From Ceratopteris richardii (lineage: Eukaryota; Streptophyta; Polypodiopsida; Polypodiales; Pteridaceae), in the NCBI GenBank assembly GCA_020310875.1, contig CM035414.1, forward strand, positions 196,037,909-196,101,908: a stretch of 64,000 nt of DNA, in the 5' to 3' direction. Shown here one piece after another: positions 1-12,552 of the stretch. The number at the start of each line of letters is the position of its first letter. Position 1 is the first letter of the stretch. The translations under genes were made by a program, and so were the position numbers. The notes under the pieces were generated by a model. That model made no database searches. It was given only the letters and a program-made list of their open reading frames with translations, and was not told the DNA's origin.

Positions 1-93
1 GCATGATCGGGACCATCCGCCCTCAAGAAAGAAAGAAAACTCCAAGAGGAAAACAGAGAAGTCCCACCCTCGGAATGAGGGAAGTGCAAGGAA

Positions 94-1349
94 ATGATTA
101 TTGCTTCACTAAATACTAGGAGGCTAATTGACTCATAAGAGCCACCATTATTGGTCAATGGCTCTATGAAATAAGCTTAAACCCGGATTTCATCTGTCTT
201 CAAGAGATTAAAATTGAAGGAGAAGACCTTCAACAAAGACTTAAGGTCGTCTCTCAGTCCCATGTGTGGTTTTCCACAACCCATCAGCATGCTTCTGGTG
301 GAATTGCCATTGGTATCAATCACTTCTAGGCTAATAAGCTTGACTACACAAGCGCAGATAGAAATCATAGGTGGATGGTGGCTACATTCAGCACCCCCTT
401 TCAATTCTCCCTGCTCTCTATGTATGCCCCAAATGAGGATGTTGCGAGGATCAATAGTTGTTCCTCCTTGGACTTTTTTTCTCATAATGACATGATTTGC
501 GATAACTTCAATATGGTGGAAGACCCCTCTGATAGGTGGAACAACAAGGGCTACATCATTGATGGCCAGGAGAAAGACACATGGGACCAAACCAAACTAT
601 TTTTGGATATGGTCGAAGTCAAGGACTTGAATGATTCTTGGTCCAATCTTCAATTGGGCGAGGACTTGACGAAAGTGAGACTCAACAGATGCTACATTTC
701 ACAGAATCTCATCCATGAATGGGTCCCTCCCACTGTAACACAACATATCAACCACACCATCTCAGACCATTACCCAATGGTTCTCACCTTCCCCCCTCTA
801 TGTAAAATTCGCAAGGCACCTTGGTTTCATGCTAGTTCTTTTGTCTTCTCACTCCCCTCTATCCGTCAAGAAATCACTAACGCTTGGCTTGAGGCCTTCA
901 TCGTCTGCACCTCTCTAGCCAAGTGTTGGATAAATGTGGTGGAAAAGTCTAATCAAGTCTTGATTAGGACCACAAAGGTTCTCAAAACCATCTATCGAAG
1001 ACGTAGAGAAAACCTATACCGCTGGCTCCGAAGACTCGAAGAAGAAGTTAATAAAGGGAAGATTCAATCTCAGAAGGGACTCCAAAACATTAGAGGAAGA
1101 TTAAGATACAAGGAGGAGATCAAAAGGAAAAATATTCAAATCTATTTTAAGGAATGGTGGGCTAGTAAGGCAGATAGACCTTCCAAAGAGATGTTCAATA
1201 TTATCAGAAGAAAACAAATTAGAGACGAGATCCCGCTACTGCTTGACAAGAATGGGGTGGAATGTAAGACTAAGGAAGAGAACATTGGCATTATAGAAGC
1301 ACACTTCACGAGTCTCTTGGGTGGTGCTTGTCCCCTTCTCCCCCCATAG
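94..1349 (+). pseudogene. LINE ORF2 remnant: AP-type endonuclease and linker
   Basis: In LINEs this domain nicks target DNA to prime reverse transcription. The ATG at 94-96 opens with SLNTR, the first EEP-fold strand carrying the catalytic Asn. A frameshift near 135 leads to the LQEIK motif (catalytic Glu codon 204-206), GGIAIGINH, a stop at about 328, then YAPNED. The usual GDFN motif reads DNFN near 505, losing the Asp. The final SDH motif (His codon 768-770) is intact. From about 840 a basic, helix-rich linker leads to EAHFTSLLGG, the usual lead-in to the RT. It is not functional, because of at least two frame breaks and the altered active-site residue. Confidence 0.88.
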
Positions 1350-2575
1350 GCAGGATTGCATGGCCACCATCTCTCAGACTTCCTTGGATAGAATCCCATG
1401 CAACTTGAGCGCTCTACTTGATGCCACCATTTGTGAACAACATATCCTTGAAGTTATTGATTTGCTTTGGAACGGCAAGATCCGGGGGCTTGATGGGCTC
1501 ACTAATGAGTTCTTTAAATCATTCAAATATGTGGTGGCCACCCCCTTGCATCTTGTTTGGCTTGGGGCACTCGAGTTTGGTGCCCTTCCCGCTTGTCCCA
1601 ACAATGGCATCATCAAACTTATTCATAAAAAAGAGGAGAGGAACAGAATTGAGAGCCAGAGACCTATGACAATGCTTCAAACCAGATATAAGATTCTTGC
1701 TAAAGTCATTGCTAACAGGATATCCTGCCATTTAGACCAATGGCTTAGCAAAGACAAAAAAGGCTTCATTACGGGAAGGTCAATATTGGAAGCCATCATT
1801 GATATCTGGGAAGGTCTAGACTTTGGTGAAGAATCTAACAAGGACATTGTCTTCCTCAAGATTGACCTTTACAAAGCCTACGACAGATTGGAATGGGACT
1901 ATATTTTACAATCGCTGAAAGACTTCACGTGTAGTCCGAGGTTCCTCAAGATGATCTCCACTGTCCTTGGTAATGCTTCAACCAAAGTCAATGTCAACAG
2001 GCAACTTTCAAAGGCAATCAAACTGGAATGATCCATCAGGAAAGGTTTCCCGTTGGCCCCACTGCTCTTCGCCATCGCTATAGAAGGACTTAGCCGACTT
2101 GTGGAGCAATAGATGGAGCTTGGTCGCATAAGAGGCATCACTTTTCCATATAACTCTAGGCAGATGACCATGAGGCTCTTTGCGGACGACACAAATGCCT
2201 TTGTTCACAATGATGATACCAGCCTGCAAACCTTTTGCTGGTGCCTCAACACTTTTTGTCAGGCCTATGGGTCCAGAATTAACTATTCCAAGACTGCATC
2301 CAGGGATATCAAAGGGAATCAATCCAATCTCCTCACTGTGCAGGGATGCCAAAGCATTCAATCAGGTTAGGTTGTTTGCATTCTTGGTATCCCCATGGGA
2401 TTCAGTGTTTCTCTGGAACAAAGATGGGCTTGGGTCCTTGAAAGACTAAATAATAAACTTAACTATTGGAGGGGTTTGCAGATTAATCTTGATGGCGTGG
2501 CCATGATTATCAACATGTTCCTCATATCCTCAATCATATACTTTCTCTCTTGCTAGAGACCAAAGGATCAAGAAT
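1321..2575 (+). pseudogene. LINE ORF2 remnant: reverse transcriptase core
   Basis: RVT_1-type reverse transcriptase of a plant LINE. Visible in order: GLDGLTNEFF, the RPMTMLQTRYKILAKVIANR block, GFITGRSILEAI, motif A with KIDLYKAYDRLEWDYIL (catalytic Asp), then a stop at 2029-2031. Motif B follows directly (RKGFPLAPLLFAIAIEGLSR, where the family has RQGCPLAP), then a stop at 2110-2112. Motif C is LFADD near 2180, so both catalytic Asp residues survive. The thumb region after 2370 is in pieces. The first frame overlaps the endonuclease frame by a shift near 1330. The copy at 30660 gives the undamaged version of the second half. Confidence 0.9.
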
Positions 2576-3918
2576 TAGCGAAATAGGAAAGTACTTGTAG
2601 GAACTTTCTCTGGACTGGGGACCATAACAAGAGGGGAGTGCCTAAAATCAAATGGTCCATATGCACTAGCCGAAAGGAGAGTGGAGGTCTAGGTATCATG
2701 GACATTGGCAGCATGACCAATAAACTTGCGGCAAAGTGGATGATTAAGGCGTGCTGCACTAGAGATTCCTCTTGGCCCACATTAATGTTCAGAAACACGA
2801 ATGCAATTTCTCTCGTGGGCTACCCTAGATGGAAAAACCTCGACATCCTCACCCTCTTATTCTCTCTGATTCCAGTCTCACACAAAGGATTGATCTTCGT
2901 AAGATCCTTTTGGTTGAGTTGGAACAGATTCAAACCTCATATCAGAATCAATGAAGATTGGAAGTGGGCTGGAGGTATAAGACAAAATGACTCTATTTGG
3001 TTCCCGATCCAAGGCATGAGAAACGTGGAGCCTTAGAATGTCTTAAGTGCCAAGAGACTCTGGAATAAGGGATTAAAAAAATGGAAGCACCCCTAGAAAT
3101 AGGATACAAACAAATGGGTGGACTTTGAGGACCTTGACCCTAGTGTTGCGGTCACTTATGAGGAATGGAATGTCTTATTGAGTAGACGCCATGCTTGGGA
3201 CCACTCTAAAATCTGACTACTTATGGGACACGACGCTCATGACCTAATGGGCCTTAAATGGTATAATGGTAATCACCTCTCCAAGCTTCCATATGTCAAA
3301 GCTCGCAATGACATTCACATCAGTCTCAACAAGAAATGGTGTTCTCACATGGACGAGGCTTCGTTGGGATATGAAATTTATGTCTATTTGGCACCCTCTC
3401 ATTGAAAACAAAAATTCGGTCCTCTGATGGCAAATTTTACACCGTGGCATATGGACCAATGCAAAAGCTAACAAGATCTGTGGTGTTCCACCCTGGTGCA
3501 AGCGATGTTGCCATAGCAAATGAGGATATTGGCGACCTGTTCTTTGCTTGCTAAATCCCTTTGGTTATGGAGGGTCCTCGATCTTTCTCTCGGACACCAG
3601 GAACAAATCAATTGGAAGCAAGACCTTATTGGTGAAGCGATCGGTTGCTCTGCAGCATTGTGGAATGCGATCAAGGGAGAGATCCTTTGGAAGAGTTGGT
3701 GGGAAAGATGCGCTCACAACTTTGGCAATACCCCCAAGGAGTGGTCGATCAAGAAGTCCCTATTCCTTCTCAGCAAAAGAATTGCTAACTATAAGAAACC
3801 CCCCTTTAGAAATCACAAAGAGCTACAGTATGTCAACAATAAGCTTAAAACCAAGTGGGCTCCGCACGATGGGGATGCGAGGTTTATCAACCTCCTCTAT
3901 AACTTCACGTAAGCTTTG
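2576..3918 (+). pseudogene. LINE ORF2 remnant: C-terminal domain with zf-RVT
   Basis: Downstream part of LINE ORF2, alignable throughout with 31470-32730. It includes VPKIKWSICTS, GLGIMDIGSMTNKLAAKWMI, EDWKWAGGIRQNDSIWFPI, and the zinc-finger start ICGVPPWCKRC near 3478-3510. The zinc-finger His is lost: the family has VPHIF or VSHIF where this copy has IGDLFF. The last frame (to 3912) passes a C6 run at 3799-3804 and ends INLLYNFT. Stops at 3034-3036, about 3100 and about 3218 break it. The zf-RVT region is thought to bind template RNA in related LINEs. Confidence 0.85.
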
Positions 3919-3938
3919 CAAGGTCTTTCATGAAGGCT

Positions 3939-4411
3939 CAGAAAGAAAATTAGACTTCAGAAACATATCAGTTGGAAGCAAGCTCTACTGGGAGAAGCGA
4001 TCGGTTGCTTCGTGACTCTCTGGAATGCCATTAGAGGGAAGGTCCTATGGAATATATGGTAGGAAAGATGTGCCCATAACTTTGGTGACTCCCCGAAAGA
4101 GTGGTCGATTGAGAAATCACTGTTCCTCCTTGGCAAAAACATCGCTAATTGTAAGAAATCCCCCCTTTAGACATCTTTGGTGCTCCTTTTGATCAACAAC
4201 AAGCGTTAACCCATGTGGGCCCGGCATGCGGGTGATGAGAGGGTGATTTACCCTCTGTGTAATGCCATATAAACTCTGTAAACACTACCCCCGCTTTGTG
4301 GGATTTGGGGGATCCCGTGGGCACTAGTCCCCCTCTCTTGTACTTTTCTTTTAATTAATTCAAGTCCAAGAGAGCAGGCTAAGGCCGAACTTCCTTTTAT
4401 TTAAAAAAAAA
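3939..4411 (+). mobile_element. 5'-truncated LINE copy (L1b) with poly(A) tail
   Basis: From about 3939 the sequence matches the ORF2 C-terminus again (KIRLQKHISWKQALLGEAIG-like), repeating what is already present at 3600-3918. It then runs through the family 3' UTR (GTGGGATTTGGGG, CCGTGGGCACTAGTCCCC, CCGAACTTCCTTTTATTT) to an A-run at 4403-4411. That tail is shared with 32800-32920 and, inverted, with 23671-23790. This is either a truncated insertion into L1a or a recombination product. I found no convincing target duplication at 4412. A C6 run lies at 4160-4165. Confidence 0.85.
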
Positions 4412-5720
4412 GCACCTTCTGAGGGACATAGGAAAATAGAGATATCAGGTTTAAACCCAAAGGGTTGGAAATAGACATATTAGGGTTTTTTATTTTGAGT
4501 GGGAGTGAGTGGCTTTTGCTTTGAAAGCATTTCATCTTTTTTATTGGCATATGAAAGATGTTAAGATGAATTTAATTTGAGGTTGCATGAGGTTACCTTC
4601 TTGATTTGATATATATGTTTGTTTTAAGTATGCGAGTAATTGACTTAAGGAATGTTTACATGTTGTGTAATTGCTTTCTCGGATAGATCGTTTTATTTTT
4701 GTTTTTGTGAATATGTATTTTCATGCTCGGTTGATTTGTTTAGGCTTCATACTTATGGGAATATTCAAGTAATGAAAGTGCATACGTTTTCACGTGTTTA
4801 GAATATCCTTTGGATGATTGATTGATTGAAGGTATTCATTTTAGCTCATCAAGAACGAGGAATTTGAGACTAGGAATTTTGTTGGTTGTTCTTGTACTTG
4901 CTTATAGTTTTCTAGGTTTTAGGCATGTTATCCAACAACAATGTAATGATATGAATATGGTTATTGTAAAAAGGGTTCATAACGGAATTTTTTCCTTGCA
5001 AAATATCTCAAATTTTGTTATTTTGTGTTCTCTTGTCGAAATTTATAAATAATAATCTTCTACCAAATACAAACACTTGGGTGCATTTTTCCAGGTGTAT
5101 GAGAAAATGTGTGTTTGAAACATGTATTTTTCAAAGAGAAGTCTACATATAGTTCAAAGACACTCGAGAGACATACCATTTTCTCAATATGTTGCGACAG
5201 GAGTTCTAGAAATAAGACCACTTCAAGAGTTCTACAATTGCAATTTTATTCATCATATTTTACAATCACAAGACAAAGATCTCCTCTACATATGGAAATC
5301 CTCCAGCAAGTGGTACACTGAAGAAAGCTTTCCAACTATATGAAAGCATTAGTATTGATGATAATAATGTCTTGATCAAAAACAGTAACAATCAAACTGG
5401 ATTCGATTGTAGATTATTCGTCCTTTGATCGTAAGACCTTTTTGGTTGTTGTTTTCTTTTTTGTTTTGTTTATGTTTGGTAATGTGTATATGCATGTGTG
5501 AGTTTTTTTTCTTTTTTGTTTATGCTTGGTCATTGTGAATGTTATTATTTGAGGAAGCATTTCTTTTACTTGCATACTTGTATAGAAGAAGTTTAATAAC
5601 TATTAAAATTCTTGAACCTCCACATCAATTGTTACTTTTTTAATAAGATGGAGAGAATATTTTGATTCTTTGAATCACTGCTTCAGCTCCTACCTCACAA
5701 TATCATAGGGAGTGTCTAGC
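4412..5720. other. AT-rich stretch without a recognised gene
   Basis: I see no domain, LTR end, primer site or repeat motif here. Small open frames occur (for example near 5122-5343, 73 codons with a Trp/Ser-rich end), but none resembles a known family. The composition is T-rich with several TATATAT stretches. Confidence 0.6.
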
Positions 5721-5922
5721 AACTATTGTGAGCGATTGAGTCATTGTGATTCTTAATCTTAAAATAGTAAAGACAACAAATATTGAAAACCTTATAGGGT
5801 TTATTGTGAGTGTTTGATTTATTTAAGCTGTTACTTGTCTAATGATAATATAAATGATAAAAAGAATGATAGGTTCTATTGTGAATGTTAGATTTACCAC
5901 AAATCTTACTCTCACAATAGTT
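5721..5922. repeat. MITE-like element with perfect 12-bp terminal inverted repeats
   Basis: AACTATTGTGAG at 5721-5732 is the exact reverse complement of CTCACAATAGTT at 5911-5922, enclosing 202 bp. Inside, TATTGTGA recurs at 5802 and 5878, and AGATTT/AAATCT adds a nested stem between 5889 and 5906. A further inverted copy ends at 5975. Size, AT-richness and inverted ends fit a MITE (non-autonomous DNA transposon). A target duplication is not obvious, so a locally generated palindrome is possible. Confidence 0.5.
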
Positions 5923-6029
5923 TAGATTATTGTGGCTGCTTAATTTGATTGACTACAAATTTGACTCTCACAATAACATAGATAATCGCTATTCTCAAAT
6001 AAGCTTTCAAGCGCTATTCAATATGAAGC

Positions 6030-6690
<661 letters not shown>

Positions 6691-8654
6691 TATCAAATCA
6701 TGATTCTGGAAAAGAGGAAAATGGGACGAAAAAAATAACTTCCATTGCATGATAATTTTTTGGTAAGGTGCTTCTAGGACATTAATCAAAATCATAAAAG
6801 ATTTAAGTCCAAATTTTGAATGTAAAGTCTAAAAATTGCCATATTGAAAAGCTAAAAAGTCATGATGTTAGGATTTTTTGTTCATAGTCACAACTTTGAT
6901 GGTAAAATAGGTTTCTAATAAAATTTCTTTAACAACACGATTTTGAGTGCAAGCATGGCCTTCAATGGAAATCATAGCTATGTTGGGATTCAAAATTTCG
7001 TGATTCTATTCTTCACAATTCTCAAAACACCATTACCTAAGTAACATTGTGAAAACATAATTTTGAAAGACACAAGATTTTGAAAGAAATACGATTCTGT
7101 GAGAAAATAAGGCTTTCTACTCATAATCATGGAAAATATGATTTCAAAAAAAATTAGGGAATTGTGATTTCCTCTTCATGGCAAAGCATGTTTGCCTCTT
7201 GCAAATTCTAATTTTACTCGGGAACTACAATTCTCTATACAGAAATATGTTTGTGGAAGAAAATTATGATTTGATATGGGAATCTTCATTGTGGTAGCAC
7301 AATCATGATTTTCATGGAGTGCCATTTTTTGAAACGTACTGTGCAAAGTGCAATTTTCTCTTGAGAACCGTGATTTTTTAAATCAAGTTCAAAACATGAA
7401 TATGTAGCACAAAGTGCATTTTATATCACATTCTTGATTTAGTTCAATAGAAAAACTATAAACACAACTTTAAGAGTGCAATATACAGATAATTGAGACT
7501 AAACAATGGTAATCACGACTGTTTATCAAAATTATTATTATATTGAGAGAATCATGATTTTTGTCTCAATGTTAGAATTGAGGAAAGTTGGATATGTACA
7601 TTTACTGAGGCTTTTGTATAGGGATTTTTCAAGTATTTGGTGAATTAAATATCTACAAAATCATTTTAAGCACAAAAGGAATACAGAACCCTCATTTTTA
7701 CAAAAGGAGTACCAACAAAAAACTTCCTTAGAAAGATTAAAGAGCAAAAAAAAAAAGCTTAAACGGGCTAAAATGGGAAACAGTTGAAAAGGTCCTTGCA
7801 AGAATCCAATGAGGTGAGTCATCTAAAAGGGAGAAGGAGATGATAGGTCAGTGAATTAAGGCATAATCTATATTTGCAAAACTATTGCCAAAATATTTTG
7901 ACACTTGGATGAAACCTTATAATGCAAGAATCAATGAAGGATTAAAACTTGAGGATCACTAGAGATTCAATCCTATGCCAAATTTGGAAAAGGGAATAAT
8001 GAAAATGTGTAAAAATATGATAGAGTTATCAAGGAATTATAAAAGGAGAGCATCAGTGACTACCCACCAAGACCTTACAACAAATAGAACTAGAAGACCT
8101 AGATGAGAGAATATGGATTGAGGGATAAGAAGTTGGAATGATATCAAAATGATGTCCCTCCTTTCTTAGAAGTCAAAGAATAGAAAAGTCAACCAAATAA
8201 GCAAAAATCAAGTTAATATGCCATTAAAAAATATTTGAAGATAAATAAAGAGATTAAGATCACATGCATCATCACCTTGAGTGAATTGAAGCAAAGTCTC
8301 AATTTGATCCATTGTTAACATTTCCTTAAAACAACAAGACCCTTGATAAGCGTTAAAGGACAATATCTATAATAGACTCTCTATTAAATGTACGAATTGA
8401 CAACTTTTGGAGGATATTATGAGGGAGAGGAAGGAAATACTCAAATATCTATAAATTTGAAGGAATGAAAGTGTCTGCTATTTGCGATAATGGAGGTTGG
8501 TACATATGACAAGCCTATGAGCTTGGCCATATCACTCGATTGCTTGGGACTTTGAGGATTAGATATGTATTCTTATGAAGAAGATGGAGATAGACATTTA
8601 GCTCTTATGCACCTCAAGATTGTTTATTGTACTTAGCTCATAGCCATACAAGTC
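6691..8654. other. AT-rich region without a gene; scattered CGATTTT/TGATTTT motifs
   Basis: I find no open frame of note and no element ends. Between about 6850 and 7580 a short motif of the form CACGATTTT, CATGATTTT or CGTGATTTT returns irregularly, roughly every 30-70 bp, suggesting a worn-out repeat or chance in AT-rich DNA. 7780-8650 is purine-rich on the plus strand, like a decayed retroelement interior, but I could not place it. Confidence 0.5.
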
Positions 8655-8965
8655 CTAAAATATCTTCAAGCATTGTACTTTACATTTAATACATATACTT
8701 GAAGTTTCATCATCATCTTGAGCTATTATGCATTCTTCATTGTCTACTATTCACGTCTTTTGACTTCTTAGAGTCATTGAAGTGAACCTATCATCTCATT
8801 ATCTCCTCTAATGCATAGATTATGAATGCAACATCCTTGTGAGCTTTTTTAAGCAAGTATTTTATCATTCAAGCTCTATATGTAGAGATATGAATCCATT
8901 TCTATGACTTTGTACATGCATTTTCTTCTTTAAGAAATGTTGAGATCACATATTTACTTAATTAG
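8655..8965. repeat. Dispersed repeat, copy 1 (partner at 25685-25965)
   Basis: CAAGCATTGTACTTTA, CTTGAGCTATT, TTGTCTACTATTCA, AAGTATTTTATCATTCAAGCTC, TAGAGATATGAATCCAT, TATGACTTTGTACATG and GATCACAT match 25685-25965 in the same order with substitutions. Identity is unknown. It abuts the truncated outer end of the Copia A LTR here and the outer end of the Copia E LTR there. It may be part of an older element into which both inserted. Confidence 0.6.
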
Positions 8966-8973
8966 CTTCACAA

Positions 8974-9913
8974 TGGTGCATTAAGATCCTCAAATTCCTT
9001 TGAAGCATTATTCTTAAAGTTTTGCATCAAAACAAATAACTTGTATATACAAGAAATGAGAAGAACCTTCTATTTTGGGAATAGAAGATCTTAGTATTAT
9101 ACTTAGAGCTCACAACCTAGTAGGAATTGACTAGAGATCTTTTGCATACATCTAGTTGAAGTGTATAGATAACTAAATCAAGTTATTTCATGAATTTAGT
9201 TGTACCATACAAGGGAAAAAAAATTTAGAAAGTCATGGGAGTCATCTCAACTTTTCAAGATCTAGAAGGTATGCAAACACAGTCACTATCTTTGCTCCAT
9301 ATCTCTAGATCTACTAAATCAAAATGAATGAAAATTGATAAGTGAACTCTAAACTCTGTACTCTAACTATCACAAGGTCAGTTATAGACAATGGGTCAAT
9401 AGACACAAAGAAATCGATTTGACAAGTTCACTATAATGATGAAGATGTTGGAGGAGACAATAGAGAGAGATGTATTCAATCAAATGTATCAAAATATGAA
9501 TGCTATTATAGATATAGTATAGAGGGAGTCTAGGGGACTACACGCAAATAGTGTGAGCACAATATATGCTCAGGTTTTCATCTCAACACCTCTTAGAATG
9601 GCTCTCCTTATCATGAATAAAAAAAACATGTGTATTTATACACATTGCTTGAGTTTGAATTTGAATTTTCCCTCTGCTAAAAGTGATCCTAGACTTTAGG
9701 GATGTGATTGTTGACTCCTTTACCAAATGAGTCGTGGGTTAAGCCTCCTACCTTTAACAAGATTCTTTCTTCTCTTGAATTCTACATTTATCCGAGATAA
9801 AACATTGAATTATACAATCATAAGTTCATATGTAGATCTCTATGGGAAGAGATAAATAGATGTGTAGTCCTAAATATTTAGCAATGCACTTAGGCTTTCT
9901 AATTGTAACAACA
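8974..9913 (-). repeat. Copia A 3' LTR, outer end truncated
   Basis: It aligns with 13006-13830: CACAATGGTGCA, AGAAATGAGAAGAACCTTCTA, TTGGGAATAGAAGATCT, GAGCTCACAACCT, GGAATGGCTCTCCTTATCATGA, GTATTTATACACAT, TCTCTATGGGAAGAGATAAATAGATGTGTAG. On the element strand it starts TGTTG at 9913, next to the purine tract at 9914-9930 (GAGGGGGAGCT). Homology to the other LTR stops near 8974, where unrelated repeat DNA begins. Confidence 0.85.
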
Positions 9914-9962
9914 GCTCCCCCTCAAGCTTGAGATGCTTTAGACTTCAATCCTTCAAGATTTT

Positions 9963-11300
9963 CTACAATACAATCATAGATATGAATATGTTTAATTTTC
10001 TTCCATCCAAGGACTTTGTCATCATATCTGCACATTGTTCATGATTTGATATACATGAGATAGTGAACATTATCTTCTTTCTAACATAGTGATAGTGAAC
10101 TTTTAGATGTTTAGTCCTGGCATGATAGATTGGGTTAGTAGCAAGATGTAATGAATCAATATTGTCTCTATTTATATGTGGAGTTGAAGTGTTCAAAACT
10201 AAATCAGAATATAGGGTTCTAATCCACATTGCTTCTTGTGTAGCATTTGGAAATCCTCTATATTGAGCCTCTATTGATGAAAGAGCAATTGCAGGTTGCT
10301 TCTTTGAAGAACATGAGATCAATTTTGTACTTACAAAAGTAAGGTATCTAGATGTGCTTCTTGTATCATCTTTAGAGCTTAACCAATCTACATCAAAGAA
10401 GAGAGTAATATTTATATCAGATGTGTATGGATAGTCTAGTCCTTTATTGATTGTGCCTTTCAAATACTTTAGGATTCTCTTGGTTGCTTCCATGTGAGGC
10501 TTCCTTGGAGTATGCATGAATTGACTCAACACACTTACTCCATAACAAATATCTACCCTACTTAATGTACCATACTTTAGGCTTCCAACTAGACTTTGAT
10601 ATCTAGTTACATCTTCAATTAGTTCACCTTCATGAGCACTTAACTTCAAATTTACCTCCACTGGAGTACTTGCAACCTTTTTATTCTTCATTTTGAATTT
10701 AAAGATCATATCTCCAATGTATTTCCTTTTTTTAAGGAACATAACTTTCTCTGTGTATAGGAATTCCAACCATAGGAAGTATGTGAGCAAACCAAGATCA
10801 CTAATGTTGAACTCCTCCATTTGAGCTTTAATCTTCTTTATTCCTTTCACATCATTTCCTATAATGATTATATCATCAACATATACACATAGGTATATGA
10901 CCTCTGAGTGATTCCTCTTAATCAAGAGGGAAGGATCTATCTTGCTTACATTGAAACCTTGATCCTACAAGTAAGCAACAAGTCTATGATTCCAAGCTCT
11001 AGGACCTTGCTTTAAGCCATATGAATCTTTCCTCAACCTACACACATGTTCAGGGTATGATTGATCTTCAAAGCTATAAGGTTGATCCATATATACATCT
11101 TTTGATATCCAACCATTTAATAAATAATTTTTAACATCCATTTGATATATCATACAATTATTGGAACATGCAACACTCATGAGTACTCTAATAGTAGGCA
11201 TTTTTTGCAACTCGTGAAAATGTTTCTTCATAATAAATACCTTATGTTTGTGCAAACCCCTTTGCCACAAGCCTTGCTTTGTATCTATTAATTGAACCAT
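9963..11300 (-). pseudogene. Copia A pol remnant: reverse transcriptase and RNase H
   Basis: The frame 11300-10965 holds the RT start (IYQMDVKNYLLNGWISKDVY, then YGLKQGPRAWNHRL). A single stop near 10962 separates it from 10925-9963, which holds the catalytic YVDDIIIIGND, SDLGLLTYFL, the YQSLVGSLKY...DICY block, and RNase H with SSKKQPAIALSSIEAQYR to the C-terminal HVKVHYHYV-like block and NHEQCADMMTKSLDG. Both halves are nearly full length, so little besides the one stop prevents a complete RT/RNase H reading. The RNase H end lies just before the polypurine tract, as expected. Confidence 0.9.
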
Positions 11301-12540
11301 AAGAATTCGTCTTCACCTAATATATCCATCTTGAGCCAATGACCTTCATAGATGGTGTCTTGGGTACCAACTCCCATGTTTGATTCTCTTGTAAGGCTTC
11401 TATTTCTTCTTCCATGGGACATCTCCGCTCTCGCTTCTCCTTGGCTTCTTCATAGGAAGAAGATTCTCCAAAGTTTGAGTCTTGTGCTATATATATTGAA
11501 TGGTTAGTGACTGAAGAGGTATCGTATCCATATCTTTCTAGCTTCCTTTTCTATCTATTAGACCTTCTTCTAATTTGTTGAGATGATTCTGCCACATCTC
11601 TCAACTCCTGCACTTTGGCTTTGCCTTTGGAGTTCCAAGAATTGAATTCCCTTCTTGGATTCTTCATTAGAATCACTTAATGCTTGAAGTGTATGCTCAT
11701 TTCTCTTTGATAATGTTGGAAAGTCTTCCTCTAGTTCATAGGGAATTTTGAGTTACCTTTAATCATCTTCAAACCAGGATTTGTTTTCAGCAATCACAAC
11801 ATGTCTACTTACAAAGAACCCTTTGTTGCTCGGAATATATAGAATATAACCTTTCTCATTAAGTTCATCACCAATGAAGATGCATTTCTCTGCATTTAGA
11901 TCCAATTTTCTTGTGATTTGTGAAGGTATGTGTGCATATGCTATGCACCCAAAAAATCTACAATGATCAAGGCTAGGTCTTCTTCAATTCCATGCTTCAT
12001 ATGATGTCATACCATCCAATGCTTTTGATGGGAGTCTATTGATCAAGTGTGTTGTTGTATATATAGCCTCTACCCACAATTAATTGGGTAATTTCTTCTC
12101 ATTTAGCATTGACCTTGCATCCTACACAATTGTTCTATTTCTTCTCTCTCTCACTCCATTTTGCTATGATGTATACCTATTAGTGATTTCTTTTTTGATT
12201 CCTCTCTCTTGGATATAAGAATCAAAGTCATGCGAAGAATATACCCCCCCCCCCTCCATCTGAACTTAGTCTCTTTAGAAATTTACCTGTTTTATTTTTT
12301 ACAAGAGCTAGGTGTTTCTTGAAACTTGAAAACAAATCATCTTTGTGATTCAAAGTATAATATTGTCCATCTGCTACAATCATCAATGAATGATACATAA
12401 TACCTAGATCCAAAAATTGGAGCCTCGTTGCTTGGACTCCATACATCTGTATGGACTAGCTCCAATAGATCTCCATGAATGTATCCTTTCTTTGTGAATG
12501 GTTGTCTATGTGATTTACCAAATTGACAAGCATCCACAAT
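11301..12540 (-). pseudogene. Copia A pol remnant: integrase and linker
   Basis: DDE integrase of a Copia element, much broken. From high to low coordinates: CQFGKSHRQPF and LELVHTDVWSP (12537-12430), YYVSFIDDCSRWTILYF, SSDGGGG near 12255 with a run of Gs, the NGV-like core end with LPSKALDGMT, CRFFGCIAYAHIPSQI, then an acidic linker to RT. The DDE Asp residues (HTDVW, SSDGG) can be seen, but frameshifts divide the domain. The C9 run near 12245 probably caused one of them. Confidence 0.82.
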
Positions 12541-12552
12541 TGATTCTTCCTT

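Larger units (their letters stand above)
1..3938 (+). mobile_element. Decayed L1-like LINE (copy L1a), 5' end outside window
   Basis: A non-LTR retrotransposon, seen as an ordered series of broken ORF2 domains: endonuclease (94 to about 800), linker (800-1350), reverse transcriptase (1400-2575) and a zf-RVT/C-terminal region (2640-3918). The order and motifs match plant L1-like ORF2. The same family recurs at 3939-4411, 23671-24250 (minus) and 30642-32924. Many stops and frameshifts make it non-functional. Its own 3' UTR and poly(A) are missing: at about 3938 the sequence switches to a second truncated LINE. Bases 1-93 may be the end of ORF1 or the inter-ORF spacer, but I see no diagnostic motif there. 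Confidence 0.9.

Noticed and set aside
5109..5343. Overlapping frames of 70 and 73 codons
   Set aside because: No recognisable motif and no support from a neighbouring exon; lengths are ordinary for random AT-rich DNA.
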